Assembly: GCF_023502395.1 (NCBI RefSeq)
Contig: NZ_JAMFMB010000001.1
Location: 248,001-312,000, forward strand
Length of the DNA: 64,000 nucleotides
From: Ruegeria spongiae
GTDB lineage: Bacteria > Pseudomonadota > Alphaproteobacteria > Rhodobacterales > Rhodobacteraceae
Reading direction: 5' to 3'
Shown here: piece by piece, positions 9,128 through 17,813 of the stretch
Layout of the letters: every line of letters starts with the position of its first letter
Position numbering within the stretch: the first letter of the stretch is position 1
The notes under the pieces: generated by a model
What the model saw: only the letters and a program-made list of their open reading frames with translations
The model's database searches: none
What the model was told of the DNA's origin: nothing
Made by a program: the position numbers and the translations under genes

Positions 9128-10171
9128 TCACGCGGCACGCGCGCGGTACTTCTTTTCTTTGTTCAACCACGCCTCAGAAAAGCGCAGCACATCCTGTTCC
9201 GTCGTCTCGGGCCCCAGCGAGACCCGCACCGCCGATGAGGCAACCGCCTCGTCATATCCCATCGCGGTCAGGACCGCACTGGCGCGCACCTTGCCACTGG
9301 AACACGCCGATCCTGCGCTGATCGCAAACCCCGCGAGGTCCATCTGCATGACCTGCGTTTCACCCTTCCAGCCAGGGGTCGCAAAGCACGAGGTGTTCGG
9401 GAGGCGGCGCGCATCTTTCCCGACAAAAATAGTCTCGTTTGCGCCAGCCTCAAGAGCCTCTTCTAGAATATTTCTAAATTCTTCGACCCGATCCCATGCA
9501 CCCGAAGCCAGATCCCGCACCGCTGCTTCAGCTGCGGCACCGAACCCTGCGATACCAATGATGTTTTCGGTTCCCGACCTGCGCCCCATCTCTTGCCCGC
9601 CACCGCGAATCTGGGCAGCCAGTTCGGTTCCGCGCCGCAGAACCAAGGCTCCGATCCCCTTTGGTCCGCCGAGCTTGTGGGCCGAGATCAGCGCCATCTG
9701 CGCGCCGCACCAATTGAAGGCCACGGGCAGCTTGCCAAAGGCCTGCGTTGCATCCGTCACCGCCAGACCCTCGGGCAGGTCCTGTACGATCCCGGTTTCC
9801 GAATTCGCCATCTGCAGCGTGCTTGATGCCGGATCGAGAACCGAAACACGGCCTGCGCTGTTAACGCTGAGGCTCTCATGGGTCCAGGCCCGCACCGCGT
9901 CATGCTCAACGCCGGACCCGGCCAGATCGCGCCCCGCAAGCGCCAGCCCCGCCCCTTCGGTCGACCCCGAGGTAAAGACCACATCCGCGCCATCCGCGCC
10001 AAAGGCCGTCGCCACCTGCGCCCGCGCCTTTTCCACCAGCGCTTTGGCCGCGCGCCCCTCGGCATGGACCGAAGACGGGTTGCCGACCACATCCATCGCC
10101 GCGATCATCGCCGCGCGCGCCTCAGCACGCAGAGGGGTTGTTGCGTTATGATCCAGATAGATACGGCTCAT
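9128..10171 (-). CDS. Cysteine desulfurase, IscS/NifS class
   Basis: 347 residues, shorter than canonical IscS (about 400). The start overlaps the iscR stop as ATGA. It shows YLDHNATTP, the PLP lysine K166 in [24 protein letters not shown], and catalytic C290 in [10 protein letters not shown]. The loop around C290 is of the IscS/NifS (class I) type, unlike the SufS encoded at the other end of the operon. The operon therefore has two desulfurases. Which one feeds SufB, or whether they serve different acceptors, cannot be decided here. Confidence 0.9.
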   Translation of the reverse strand: MSRIYLDHNATTPLRAEARAAMIAAMDVVGNPSSVHAEGRAAKALVEKARAQVATAFGADGADVVFTSGSTEGAGLALAGRDLAGSGVEHDAVRAWTHESLSVNSAGRVSVLDPASSTLQMANSETGIVQDLPEGLAVTDATQAFGKLPVAFNWCGAQMALISAHKLGGPKGIGALVLRRGTELAAQIRGGGQEMGRRSGTENIIGIAGFGAAAEAAVRDLASGAWDRVEEFRNILEEALEAGANETIFVGKDARRLPNTSCFATPGWKGETQVMQMDLAGFAISAGSACSSGKVRASAVLTAMGYDEAVASSAVRVSLGPETTEQDVLRFSEAWLNKEKKYRARAA

Positions 10172-10629
10172 TCCGAATCCACGACATCAAAGAGATGCGG
10201 CACCGCAGGACACGGGGCCAGATCGTTCTTGATCACATCCGACAGCCGGGTCTGATGCAGGAAGACATAGACATGCGCGCTCAGACTTTCCCACAGGCGG
10301 TTGGTCAGCGACTGCGCGCGGCTGCCCGAAGACGCACCCGAAGCCCCTGCCCCTTTGTGCATCGCATCCACGGTTTCGTCGACGGCGGCCAGAATCTCGA
10401 CAATGCGAATCTCGGATGGCGGGCGTGCCAGACGGTAGCCACCACCGGGTCCGCGCACCGAGGACACCAGATCCGCGCGGCGCAGTTTCACGAAAAGCTG
10501 TTCCAGATAAGGCAATGAGATATCCTGACGACCCGAAATCTCGCCCAATGTCACAAGCGATTCATCGGATTGCAGCGCCATATCCGCCAGCGCCACCATC
10601 GCATAGCGCCCTTTGGTCGACAGTTTCAT
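10168..10629 (-). CDS. iscR: Rrf2-family regulator IscR, single-cysteine type
   Basis: 153 residues, first gene of the suf operon. The winged-helix N-terminus (MKLSTKGRYAMVALADMA, LGEISGRQDISLPYLEQLF, GGGYRLARP) is typical of IscR. The three cysteines that hold the [2Fe-2S] cluster in E. coli IscR are absent: residues 88-106 contain none, and the only cysteine is C140 near the C-terminus. The IscR of Rhodobacter sphaeroides is known to have one cysteine and to repress iron-sulfur genes, so this looks like that variant. It probably binds the iron-Rhodo-box in its own promoter. Confidence 0.92.
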   Translation of the reverse strand: MKLSTKGRYAMVALADMALQSDESLVTLGEISGRQDISLPYLEQLFVKLRRADLVSSVRGPGGGYRLARPPSEIRIVEILAAVDETVDAMHKGAGASGASSGSRAQSLTNRLWESLSAHVYVFLHQTRLSDVIKNDLAPCPAVPHLFDVVDSE

Positions 10630-10726
10630 GCGAGCGGCCTCATCACACTTGCCTCGGGGAACTCATTGACGTTTGCGCCGCCAATGCGTATCTCGCTTTG
10701 GCGCGCAACAGACGCGGCGCCAGAGA

Positions 10727-10741
10727 TTAGAACCGTTCTAA
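10727..10741. promoter_or_regulatory. ICE-type Irr operator
   Basis: A perfect 15-base palindrome, TTAGAACCGTTCTAA, matches the core of the iron control element (TTAGAA-N3-TTCTAA) bound by the haem-responsive regulator Irr in alphaproteobacteria. It overlaps the proposed -10 of the iscR/suf promoter. The divergent hydrolase gene starts 69 bases to the other side. Confidence 0.65.
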
Positions 10742-10763
10742 GGTAGTTGAGAAATACCGTCAA
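10735..10763 (-). promoter_or_regulatory. Promoter of the iscR-suf operon
   Basis: Reading on the minus strand, TTGACG (10763-10758) and TAGAAC (10740-10735) are 17 bases apart. The -35 overlaps an iron-Rhodo-box and the -10 overlaps the ICE palindrome. The start codon of iscR is about 105 bases downstream. Confidence 0.5.
10747..10763. promoter_or_regulatory. Iron-Rhodo-box (putative IscR site)
   Basis: TTGA-N9-TCAA, with half-sites at 10747-10750 and 10760-10763, matches the motif described as the iron-Rhodo-box upstream of iron and Fe-S genes in Rhodobacterales. It covers the -35 of the suf promoter and lies 5 bases from the ICE palindrome. Confidence 0.6.
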
Positions 10764-10809
10764 GAATTTCTTGAGCTGCCCCCCGACGAGAGACAGGACC
10801 GACGCACAG

Positions 10810-11463
10810 ATGCCCGAGGTGATATTTCCCGGCCCCGAAGGCCGGCTGGAAGGCCGCTACCACCCGCAAAAGGAAAAAGACGCCCCGATCGCGATTGTGC
10901 TGCATCCGCATCCGCAATTTGGCGGGACGATGAACAACAAGGTTGTCTACAACCTGCATTACGCTTTCTACAACATGGGTTTCACCGTGCTGAGGTTCAA
11001 TTTCCGCGGTGTCGGGCGCAGCCAGGGCGAATATGATCAGGGCATTGGCGAGTTGAGCGATGCGGCCTCGGCGCTGGATTACCTGCAGTCGATGAACAAC
11101 AACTCCAAACATTGCTGGGTTGCCGGATTCTCGTTCGGAGCCTGGATCGGGATGCAGCTACTGATGCGGCGGCCCGAGATCACCGGGTTCATCTCGGTCT
11201 CACCCCCGGCGAACATGTATGATTTCTCGTTCCTGGCGCCCTGCCCGTCTTCGGGTCTGATCATCAACGGCACCTCCGACCGCGTGGCCCCGCCCAGCGA
11301 CACCCAGACGCTGGTGGAAAAGCTGCACGAGCAGAAGGGCATCACCATCACCCATCAGCAAGTCGATAGCGCCGATCACTTCTTCCAGGGCGAACATATG
11401 GACACGCTGACCGGCTCGGTCACCGATTATGTGAAGCGCCGCCTGACGGAGACCACCCGCTGA
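10810..11463 (+). CDS. Alpha/beta hydrolase
   Basis: 217 residues starting at MPEVIFPGP; an upstream in-frame ATG at 10747 is rejected because it would run through the suf regulatory region. The serine-hydrolase fold is clear: HPHPQFGGTM (oxyanion region), FNFRGVGRS, nucleophile elbow GFSFG with S108, D157 in NGTSDRVAPP, and H190 in SADHFFQG. It resembles small cytosolic hydrolases of the CocE/NonD-related type; the substrate is unknown. Its last base overlaps the start of the next gene (TGATGA), so it heads a three-gene operon divergent from suf. Confidence 0.8.
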   Translation: MPEVIFPGPEGRLEGRYHPQKEKDAPIAIVLHPHPQFGGTMNNKVVYNLHYAFYNMGFTVLRFNFRGVGRSQGEYDQGIGELSDAASALDYLQSMNNNSKHCWVAGFSFGAWIGMQLLMRRPEITGFISVSPPANMYDFSFLAPCPSSGLIINGTSDRVAPPSDTQTLVEKLHEQKGITITHQQVDSADHFFQGEHMDTLTGSVTDYVKRRLTETTR

Positions 11464-11714
11464 TGAGTTCCACCCTCGAGACACTGGCCGCAAAGCTGGC
11501 CGAGGATACGGTGAACATCATGGACGAGACCGGCGAAGACCGCCTGTTCGTCGAGATTGGCACGGTGCTGGGCGCGGCCTCGCAAACGCTGGAAGAGGCG
11601 TTTCTGACCGAGGTGCGCGTGCGTCTGGCCGAACAGAAGGCACGCCAGTTCCTGAACAAACGGATCGTTCAGTTGCGGGCCAAGAAAAAGGCCGAAACGC
11701 CGCAGGCGCAATGA
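11463..11714 (+). CDS. Small conserved-looking hypothetical protein, 83 residues
   Basis: The ATG overlaps the hydrolase stop and the gene overlaps the next start (ATGA), a strong sign of a genuine operon member. The protein is predicted to be mostly helical and charged (VRVRLAEQKARQFLNKRIVQLRAKKKAE at the end), with an acidic N-terminal half (ETGEDRLFVEIGTVLGA). There is no signal or membrane segment. I do not recognise the family. A small cytosolic or nucleic-acid-associated role is possible but unsupported. Confidence 0.7.
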   Translation: MSSTLETLAAKLAEDTVNIMDETGEDRLFVEIGTVLGAASQTLEEAFLTEVRVRLAEQKARQFLNKRIVQLRAKKKAETPQAQ

Positions 11715-12853
11715 CCGAGCGGTTGTCCGCCCAGATCGCGTTCCTGAAAGAGGCCGACAAGCTCAAGCGGGTGGACCGCGCCAATCTGCTGCTGGATCTG
11801 TCCCGCCCCGAAAACGCGGCAGAGCATTGCTGGCATCTCGCCCTTTATGCGCTGGTCTTTGCACCACTGGCGGATTCGGATGTGTCGATTGCCCAGGTGA
11901 TCCGAATGCTTCTGCTGCATGATCTGGTCGAGATCGAGGTTGGCGATCATCCGATCCACGAAGATCATGACTGGATCGCAATTGCCGCCGCCGAAGAGCG
12001 CGCAGCAGAGCGGCTTTTTGGAATGCTGCCCGCTGACCAGGCGCCGGAATTTCTGGACCTCTGGCGCGCGTTCGAGGCCAAAGCCTGCCCGGATGCCCGG
12101 TTTGCCAAGCAGTTGGACCGCTGCCAGCCGATCTTTCAGGTGCTCTGCGCAGGAAACCCGGTGCCCGAACATGTCCAAATCGTGCGGGATAACCTGTCCA
12201 CCGGGCGCGCCGCACCTCTGCGTGAAGATTTTCCGCAAGCCTATCATCATGCGCTGGCCCTTCTGGGCGAAGAGACACATCAGGACACGCAGGATGTGGC
12301 GCAGCGCCTCACCTTTCTCTGCGAGGCCGATCGATTGAAATCGGTCACTCGTGCTTCGCGGCTGATCGACAATTCGCGGCGCGAAAATTCGGCGGAACAT
12401 TCCTGGCACGCCATGCTCTATGCTTGGGTCCTGTCCGATCACGCCACGCCCGCAGTGCAAATCGACCGCGTGCTCGCCATGCTGCTATTGCATGACATTG
12501 TCGAGATTGACGCGGGCGATGCGCCCATTCACGGGCAATCCGACCCGGCCCTGATGGCCGCCAAGGAAGACGCAGCGGCGCGACGTCTGTTTGGATTGTT
12601 GTCGCCGGTTCAATTTCACGAATTCAATACCTTGTGGCGCGAATTTGAAGCGGCAGAGACAGCGGATTCGGTCTTTGCCAAGGCCATTGACCGGCTTCAC
12701 CCACCGATTGCCAATCTGGAAAACGGCGGCGGCAGCTGGGTGGACTACAGCGTCACCCTGGAACAGATGGATCAGCGCGTCGGTGTGCCGGTGAACAAGG
12801 GCGCGCCGGAGGTCTGGGCGTGGTTGCGCCCGCAGATTTCCTCGGTCCTGTAA
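11711..12853 (+). CDS. Tandem HD-domain hydrolase (YfbR/HDDC2-like duplicated)
   Basis: 380 residues made of two homologous HD domains, about 1-190 and 195-380. Repeat 1 has H39 in ENAAEHCWH, H70-D71 in LLLHDLVEIEVGD and D136; repeat 2 has H230 in ENSAEHSWH, H261-D262 in LLLHDIVEIDAGD and D327. Both metal-binding sets look intact. Single-domain relatives (HDDC2, YfbR) are 5'-deoxynucleotidases of about 190 residues, so this appears to be an internal duplication and fusion. Substrate is inferred as nucleotide monophosphates. It overlaps the upstream small gene by 4 bases. Confidence 0.85.
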   Translation: MTERLSAQIAFLKEADKLKRVDRANLLLDLSRPENAAEHCWHLALYALVFAPLADSDVSIAQVIRMLLLHDLVEIEVGDHPIHEDHDWIAIAAAEERAAERLFGMLPADQAPEFLDLWRAFEAKACPDARFAKQLDRCQPIFQVLCAGNPVPEHVQIVRDNLSTGRAAPLREDFPQAYHHALALLGEETHQDTQDVAQRLTFLCEADRLKSVTRASRLIDNSRRENSAEHSWHAMLYAWVLSDHATPAVQIDRVLAMLLLHDIVEIDAGDAPIHGQSDPALMAAKEDAAARRLFGLLSPVQFHEFNTLWREFEAAETADSVFAKAIDRLHPPIANLENGGGSWVDYSVTLEQMDQRVGVPVNKGAPEVWAWLRPQISSVL

Positions 12854-12920
12854 TCCCGATAGGGGCGATACGGCTTCGTTCCCTTTGAAAACACCCGCAC
12901 CTGACGGGATCAGAAAAAAT

Positions 12921-12936
12921 GTATACTGTCGTATAC
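12921..12936. promoter_or_regulatory. GTATAC inverted repeat upstream of icd
   Basis: GTATACTGTCGTATAC places two self-complementary GTATAC half-sites 4 bases apart, 70 bases before the icd start. The symmetry extends imperfectly outward. It could be an operator for a dimeric repressor (GntR-like sites often look like this), or overlap the promoter; no regulator is identified. Confidence 0.35.
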
Positions 12937-13005
12937 CATCTATCAAACCCTCATCAAACCCGCTACACCTGCGGCAACCGATGCTGACAGAGGACGCGTT
13001 TCCGA

Positions 13006-14220
13006 ATGACCAAGATCAAGGTGGACAACCCCATCGTCGAGATGGATGGCGACGAGATGACCCGCATCATGTGGCAGTTCATCAAGGACAAGCTGATCCT
13101 GCCCTATCTGGATATCGACCTGCTCTATTACGATCTGGGCATCGAGGAACGCGACCGGACCGAGGATCAGATCACCATCGACGCCGCCGAAAAGACCAAA
13201 GAGGTCGGCGTCGCGGTCAAATGCGCCACCATCACCCCCGATGAGGCGCGGGTCGAAGAGTTTGGCCTGAAACAGATGTGGCGCAGCCCCAATGGCACGA
13301 TCCGCAACATCCTGGGTGGCGTGGTGTTCCGCCAGCCGATCATCTGCCGCAACGTGCCGCGTCTGGTGCCGGGCTGGACCAAGCCCATCGTGATCGGCCG
13401 CCACGCCTTTGGTGACCAGTACAAGGCCACCGACCTCAAGTTTCCCGGCCCCGGCAAGCTGACGATGAAATTTGTTGGCGAAGATGGCACCGAGATCGAA
13501 CGCGAGGTCTTCGATGCACCCTCATCGGGCGTGTTCATGTCGATGTACAACCTCGATGCCTCAATCTACGACTTCGCCCGCGCCTCGTTCAACTACGGGC
13601 TCGAGATCGGCTGGCCTGTTTACCTGTCGACCAAGAACACCATCCTCAAGCAATATGACGGACGGTTTCTGGAAATCTTTCAAGAGGTTTACGAGCAGGA
13701 ATTCGAGCAGAAGTTCAAGGCCAGGGACATCTGGTATGAACACCGTCTGATCGACGACATGGTCGCCTGTTGCATGAAATGGAATGGCGGCTTTGTCTGG
13801 GCCTGCAAGAATTACGATGGAGATGTGCAGTCCGACACCGTGGCGCAGGGGTTTGGCTCGCTGGGCCTGATGACCTCACAACTGATGACGCCCGATGGCA
13901 AGATTGTCGAGGCCGAGGCCGCCCATGGCACGGTCACCCGCCACTATCGCCAGCATCAGGCGGGCGAGCAGACCTCGACCAATTCCATCGCGTCGATCTA
14001 CGCCTGGACAGGCGGGCTGAAACATCGCGCCAAACTTGATGGCAACGACGCGCTGATGGATTTTGCCACCACGCTGGAGAAAGTGATCGTCGATACGGTG
14101 GAAAGCGGGTTCATGACCAAGGATCTCGCGCTCTTGGTCGGCCCCGATCAGGGCTGGCTGACCACGATGGGGTTCCTGGAAAAGATCGATGAAAATCTGG
14201 GCAAGGCGTTGGCAGGGTAA
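13006..14220 (+). CDS. icd: NADP-dependent isocitrate dehydrogenase
   Basis: 404 residues. It catalyses oxidative decarboxylation of isocitrate to 2-oxoglutarate in the TCA cycle. The sequence ([13 protein letters not shown] near the start, SPNGTIRN for substrate binding, [42 protein letters not shown]) is the dimeric eukaryote-like class II enzyme common in alphaproteobacteria, not the E. coli type. It is followed by a terminator and preceded by a possible operator, so it is likely monocistronic. Confidence 0.97.
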   Translation: MTKIKVDNPIVEMDGDEMTRIMWQFIKDKLILPYLDIDLLYYDLGIEERDRTEDQITIDAAEKTKEVGVAVKCATITPDEARVEEFGLKQMWRSPNGTIRNILGGVVFRQPIICRNVPRLVPGWTKPIVIGRHAFGDQYKATDLKFPGPGKLTMKFVGEDGTEIEREVFDAPSSGVFMSMYNLDASIYDFARASFNYGLEIGWPVYLSTKNTILKQYDGRFLEIFQEVYEQEFEQKFKARDIWYEHRLIDDMVACCMKWNGGFVWACKNYDGDVQSDTVAQGFGSLGLMTSQLMTPDGKIVEAEAAHGTVTRHYRQHQAGEQTSTNSIASIYAWTGGLKHRAKLDGNDALMDFATTLEKVIVDTVESGFMTKDLALLVGPDQGWLTTMGFLEKIDENLGKALAG

Positions 14221-14231
14221 ACGCGCCGACC

Positions 14232-14265
14232 AAAAAAGAAAGGAGCCGCCATGGCTCCCTTCTTC
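14232..14265 (+). terminator. Terminator after icd
   Basis: GGAGCC (14242-14247) and GGCTCC (14253-14258) form a stem with a 5-base loop, preceded by an A-run and followed by CTTCTT. It could work in both directions, also ending the small minus-strand gene that stops at 14272. Confidence 0.6.
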
Positions 14266-14271
14266 CATTGC

Positions 14272-14409
14272 TCAGGGTCTCACAGGGCCATCACTCTCTG
14301 CCCCTGTTTCCGTATCAAACCGCGATCCGGCCTCCGGCTGATTTGTCATCCATCCCAGAAACGCCAACACGCCAGCCACCAGCACGATCACCTTCGTAAA
14401 CCCAGTCAT
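14272..14409 (-). CDS. Small single-pass membrane protein, 45 residues
   Basis: An ATG at 14409 opens a 45-codon frame ending at TGA 14274-14272. The peptide starts MTGFTKVIVLVAGVLAFLGW, a convincing transmembrane helix or uncleaved signal anchor, and is followed by a polar acidic tail. Codon choice is GC-rich at third positions like a real gene. It lies alone between icd and the SMR gene, on the opposite strand, and ends next to a hairpin. The function is unknown; translation is not proven. Confidence 0.4.
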   Translation of the reverse strand: MTGFTKVIVLVAGVLAFLGWMTNQPEAGSRFDTETGAESDGPVRP

Positions 14410-14602
14410 ATCGACCACCACTCATTAAAACGAACCATTGCAACATCTTCAATATAAGTGCCTTTTTGAGACCTGCGTAGTCCGGTTTCCCTGACCTTTT
14501 TGCGCCGCAACGCAGCACGCGCACGGATTTCCCGGGCCGCCCCTTGCCGTAACCCGAATTTCCATGCACCAGAGAATCGGAAAACAGGACCGGAGGCCCG
14601 CC

Positions 14603-14938
14603 ATGGCAAAGATCTATTTCATCCTGCTGCTTGCGGTCATCGCCGAGACGATCGGGACAACGGCGCTGCAGGCCAGTCACCAGTTCACGCGATTTTGGCC
14701 CTCGGTCACCGTGGTGGTGGGCTATGGGCTGGCCTTTTATCTGATGTCCCTGACGCTCAAGGTCATGCCCGTGGGCATCGTCTATGCGATCTGGTCGGGC
14801 TTGGGCATTCTGCTGATCGCGCTGATCGGCTTTGTGGCCTTCGGTCAGCGGCTGGATTGGCCTGCGTTACTGGGATTGGCGCTGATCATCGCAGGAATTC
14901 TGGTCATTCACCTGTTTTCGGCCTCTGCGGGCCACTAA
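14603..14938 (+). CDS. SMR-family small multidrug/cation efflux protein
   Basis: 111 residues from the ATG at 14603 ([10 protein letters not shown]). Four transmembrane helices and the membrane-embedded glutamate (E15 in [12 protein letters not shown], equivalent to E14 of EmrE), plus [11 protein letters not shown], identify the Small Multidrug Resistance family. Members work as antiparallel dimers that exchange protons for lipophilic cations; some relatives export guanidinium. The substrate cannot be told from sequence. It precedes typA by 73 bases. Confidence 0.88.
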   Translation: MAKIYFILLLAVIAETIGTTALQASHQFTRFWPSVTVVVGYGLAFYLMSLTLKVMPVGIVYAIWSGLGILLIALIGFVAFGQRLDWPALLGLALIIAGILVIHLFSASAGH

Positions 14939-15011
14939 ACCTGCTTTTTGCTGGAACTTGCGGCGCTGGCGCGTTATGGCGCGCGCAACCTCCCCATTTA
15001 AGGCAAGTTTC

Positions 15012-16829
15012 ATGGACCTGCGTAACATCGCAATCATCGCCCACGTGGACCACGGCAAGACGACGCTGGTCGACGGGCTGCTCAAGCAATCCGGCGCGTT
15101 CCGCGACAACCAGGCCGTGGCCGAGCGGGCGCTCGACAGCAACGATCTGGAGCGTGAGCGCGGCATCACCATTCTGGCCAAGGCGACCTCGGTCGAATGG
15201 AAAGGCACCCGGATCAACATCGTCGACACCCCCGGCCACGCCGATTTCGGCGGCGAGGTCGAACGCATCCTGTCGATGGTCGATGGTGTTGTGCTGCTGG
15301 TCGATGCCGCCGAAGGCCCGATGCCGCAGACCAAATTCGTGACCTCCAAGGCACTGGCGCTGGGCCTGCGCCCGATTGTGGTGCTGAACAAGGTCGACAA
15401 ACCCGATGCCGAACCCGACCGGGCGCTGGACGAATGTTTCGACCTGTTTGCCAATCTGGGCGCGGATGACGACCAGCTTGATTTCCCGGCCATGTATGCC
15501 TCGGGCCGCTCGGGCTGGGCCGATATGGAACTGGACGGGCCGCGTCAGGACCTGACCGCACTGTTCGACCTTGTCGTCGATCACGTGCCTGCCCCCGCGC
15601 AGATTGCCCATCGGGACGAGCCTTTTCGCATGCTCGCCACCACGCTGGGCAGCGATCCTTTCATCGGGCGCATTCTGACGGGGCGCGTTGAAAGCGGCAC
15701 GCTCAAGGCAGGCGAAACCATCAAGGCGCTCAGCCGCGACGGAACCCAGATCGAAAGTTTCCGTGCCTCCAAGATTCTGGCGTTTCGTGGTCTTGGCCAA
15801 CAGACCATTGATGTGGCCGAAGCAGGCGATATCGTCACGCTCGCAGGCATGAGCAAGGCCACCGTTGCCGACTCGCTTGTCGCGCCCAGCGTGGCCGAGG
15901 CCCTGCCCGCCCAGCCGATCGACCCGCCGACCATCTCGGTCACCTTCGGCATCAACGATTCGCCCCTCGCAGGTCGCGACGGCAAGAAGGTGCAATCGCG
16001 CGTCATCCGCGACCGGCTGATGAAAGAGGCCGAGTCAAACGTTGCCATCAAGGTCAGCGACACGCCGGGTGGTGAAGCTTTCGAGGTTGCGGGCCGGGGC
16101 GAACTGCAAATGGGCGTTCTGATCGAAAACATGCGTCGCGAAGGCTTTGAACTCAGCATCTCGCGCCCGCAGGTGCTGCTGCGCGAAGAAGACGGCCAGC
16201 GGGTTGAGCCCATCGAGGAAGTCACCATCGACGTGGATGACGAATATTCCGGCGCAGTGATCGAAAAGATCACCGGCACGCGCAAGGGCGAGTTGACCGA
16301 GATGAAACCGGCGGGTGCGGGCAAGACAAGGATCATCGCCCATGTGCCCTCGCGCGGGTTGATCGGCTATCACGGCGAGTTCCTGACCGACACCCGCGGC
16401 ACCGGCGTGTTGAACCGGGTATTCCACGGCTGGGCGCCGCATAAGGGTGCGATTCCGGGCCGCCGCGCGGGTGTTCTGATCTCGATGGAAAAAGGTCAGT
16501 CCGTGGCCTACGCGCTCTGGAACCTCGAAGAGCGTGGTCGCATGTTCATCGGCCCTCAAGCCGAGATTTACCAGGGCATGATCATCGGTGAACACAGCCG
16601 CGACAACGATCTGGAAGTGAACCCGCTCAAGGGCAAGAAGCTGACCAACGTGCGCGCCAGCGGCTCGGATGATGCGGTGCGCCTGACCCCGCATATCAAC
16701 TTCTCGCTGGAAGAGGCGATCGCCTATGTCGACGATGACGAGTTGGTCGAGGTGACGCCCAACGCGGTCCGCCTGCGCAAGCGTTTCCTCGATCCGCATG
16801 AACGCAAGCGGATGGCAAAAAGCGCCTGA
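15012..16829 (+). CDS. typA: Translational GTPase TypA/BipA
   Basis: 605 residues starting [19 protein letters not shown]. The G1 motif AHVDHGKTT, the switch I region ERGITI, G3 [12 protein letters not shown] and G4 NKVDKPDA are present, followed by domains II, III and V and the BipA C-terminal domain ([40 protein letters not shown]). BipA binds ribosomes and aids 50S assembly and stress adaptation. A strong terminator follows. Confidence 0.97.
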   Translation: MDLRNIAIIAHVDHGKTTLVDGLLKQSGAFRDNQAVAERALDSNDLERERGITILAKATSVEWKGTRINIVDTPGHADFGGEVERILSMVDGVVLLVDAAEGPMPQTKFVTSKALALGLRPIVVLNKVDKPDAEPDRALDECFDLFANLGADDDQLDFPAMYASGRSGWADMELDGPRQDLTALFDLVVDHVPAPAQIAHRDEPFRMLATTLGSDPFIGRILTGRVESGTLKAGETIKALSRDGTQIESFRASKILAFRGLGQQTIDVAEAGDIVTLAGMSKATVADSLVAPSVAEALPAQPIDPPTISVTFGINDSPLAGRDGKKVQSRVIRDRLMKEAESNVAIKVSDTPGGEAFEVAGRGELQMGVLIENMRREGFELSISRPQVLLREEDGQRVEPIEEVTIDVDDEYSGAVIEKITGTRKGELTEMKPAGAGKTRIIAHVPSRGLIGYHGEFLTDTRGTGVLNRVFHGWAPHKGAIPGRRAGVLISMEKGQSVAYALWNLEERGRMFIGPQAEIYQGMIIGEHSRDNDLEVNPLKGKKLTNVRASGSDDAVRLTPHINFSLEEAIAYVDDDELVEVTPNAVRLRKRFLDPHERKRMAKSA

Positions 16830-16854
16830 CGCCAGTCATCATCGACACAATCGA

Positions 16855-16889
16855 GCCGCAGAGCGACCATCTCGCTCTGCGGCTTTTTT
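16855..16889 (+). terminator. Strong terminator after typA
   Basis: A 12-bp perfect stem (16855-16866 with 16872-16883) with a 5-base loop is followed by six T residues. Confidence 0.9.
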
Positions 16890-17041
16890 CATGCTGCCAG
16901 TGCCAGGAAGACCGGTGGCATGAACAAAAATCAATCTCTGCCATGCGTGCGCTTAATTTCACCGGCGCAGGATCAGGTCAGCACGGAATGCGGGTCAGAA
17001 GGGGGCCGCATCCTCAGGACATGATTATTCGGAGATGAAAG

Positions 17042-17752
17042 ATGAACGTGAAGACACGTATGCTCTCGCTGGCGATGACCTGCACGGCGCTGAGTTTTAT
17101 GGGAGGAGCCGCGTTTGCGGCAACGGAACGCTGCACCGTGAATACGGCGCGCCAATCGGTCTCGACCGAGACCCTGTGTTCGTGTGGCGTGGTGCAGGAC
17201 AGAATGCTGCGCTACCTGCAGCGCCGGGCGGATTTTGAAGACATCCTCGCGCGCACCTCGCAATCCTGCCCCGCCTTTGCTGCGGTGCTGACCGACTACC
17301 CAACGGCCTCGATTGCCTCGAACCTCTTTGGCCGTGGCGAAGACAGAGACGGCAGCAACGACCGGAGTTCCGGAAACTTCGGAAACACGGGAAACGACCA
17401 GCTTGCTGACGGAGGTAACAGCGGCGGCGATGGTGGCGGTGGCAACAGCGGTGACGGCAACAGCGGTGGTGGCAACAGCGGTGGTGGCAACAGCGGTGGA
17501 CCCGGCAATGGAAACGGAAACAACGGCAATCCTGGAAACGGTGGCGGCAACAATAATGGAGACGGCCCCGGCACCGGCAATGGAGGCAACAATAACGGCC
17601 AAGGCGGCGGTTCGGGCAATGGTGGAGGCGGTCACGGTAATGGCGGTGACAAAGGTGGCCACGGTAAAGGCGGCGACAAGGGCGGCCACGGTAAAGGTGG
17701 CGACAAGGGCGGCCACGGTAAAGGCGGCGACAAGGGCGGCAAGAACCGCTGA
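17042..17752 (+). CDS. Secreted Gly/Asn-rich low-complexity protein with GGDKGGHGK repeats
   Basis: 236 residues. A Sec signal peptide ends at AAFAA (about residue 27). Residues 28-95 form a small cysteine-containing domain (C31, CSC and a later C) with SVSTETLCSCGVVQDRMLRYLQRRADFEDILA. From about 105 on the protein is almost entirely Gly, Asn, Asp and Ser, ending in three and a half copies of a nine-residue GGDKGGHGK unit. The Asp/His/Lys pattern could bind metal or acidic polymer. I do not recognise the N-terminal domain. It faces a LapG-type protease gene, a suggestive but unproven pairing. Confidence 0.75.
   Translation: MNVKTRMLSLAMTCTALSFMGGAAFAATERCTVNTARQSVSTETLCSCGVVQDRMLRYLQRRADFEDILARTSQSCPAFAAVLTDYPTASIASNLFGRGEDRDGSNDRSSGNFGNTGNDQLADGGNSGGDGGGGNSGDGNSGGGNSGGGNSGGPGNGNGNNGNPGNGGGNNNGDGPGTGNGGNNNGQGGGSGNGGGGHGNGGDKGGHGKGGDKGGHGKGGDKGGHGKGGDKGGKNR
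17642..17749 (+). repeat. 27-bp in-frame tandem repeat
   Basis: Four consecutive 27-base units (17642, 17669, 17696, 17723; the last diverges) encode GGDKGGHGK. Units differ mainly at third codon positions. The repeat is inside the coding frame and can expand or contract without a frameshift. Confidence 0.9.
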
Positions 17753-17788
17753 CACTTCCCCCGTCAGAATCACGGATCACAAGCTGAG

Positions 17789-17813
17789 AGGCGCGCCCGC
17801 TGGCGCGCCTTTT
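17789..17813 (+). terminator. Terminator between convergent genes
   Basis: A 9-bp perfect stem AGGCGCGCC / GGCGCGCCT with the tetraloop CGCT is followed by TTT. It ends the repeat-protein gene and touches the end of the convergent protease gene. Confidence 0.85.

Noticed and set aside
10747-10809. N-terminal extension of the alpha/beta hydrolase from an upstream ATG
   Set aside because: It would translate across the suf operator region and the added residues do not fit the family; the start at 10810 is preferred.
14904-15995. Minus-strand open frame of 363 codons
   Set aside because: Antisense to typA, His/Gln/Arg-rich translation, no Shine-Dalgarno or family similarity.
17400-17750. Repetitive block that could be mistaken for a CRISPR or satellite array
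   Set aside because: Repeats are in frame, 27 bp, without unique spacers, and encode a glycine-rich protein tail.
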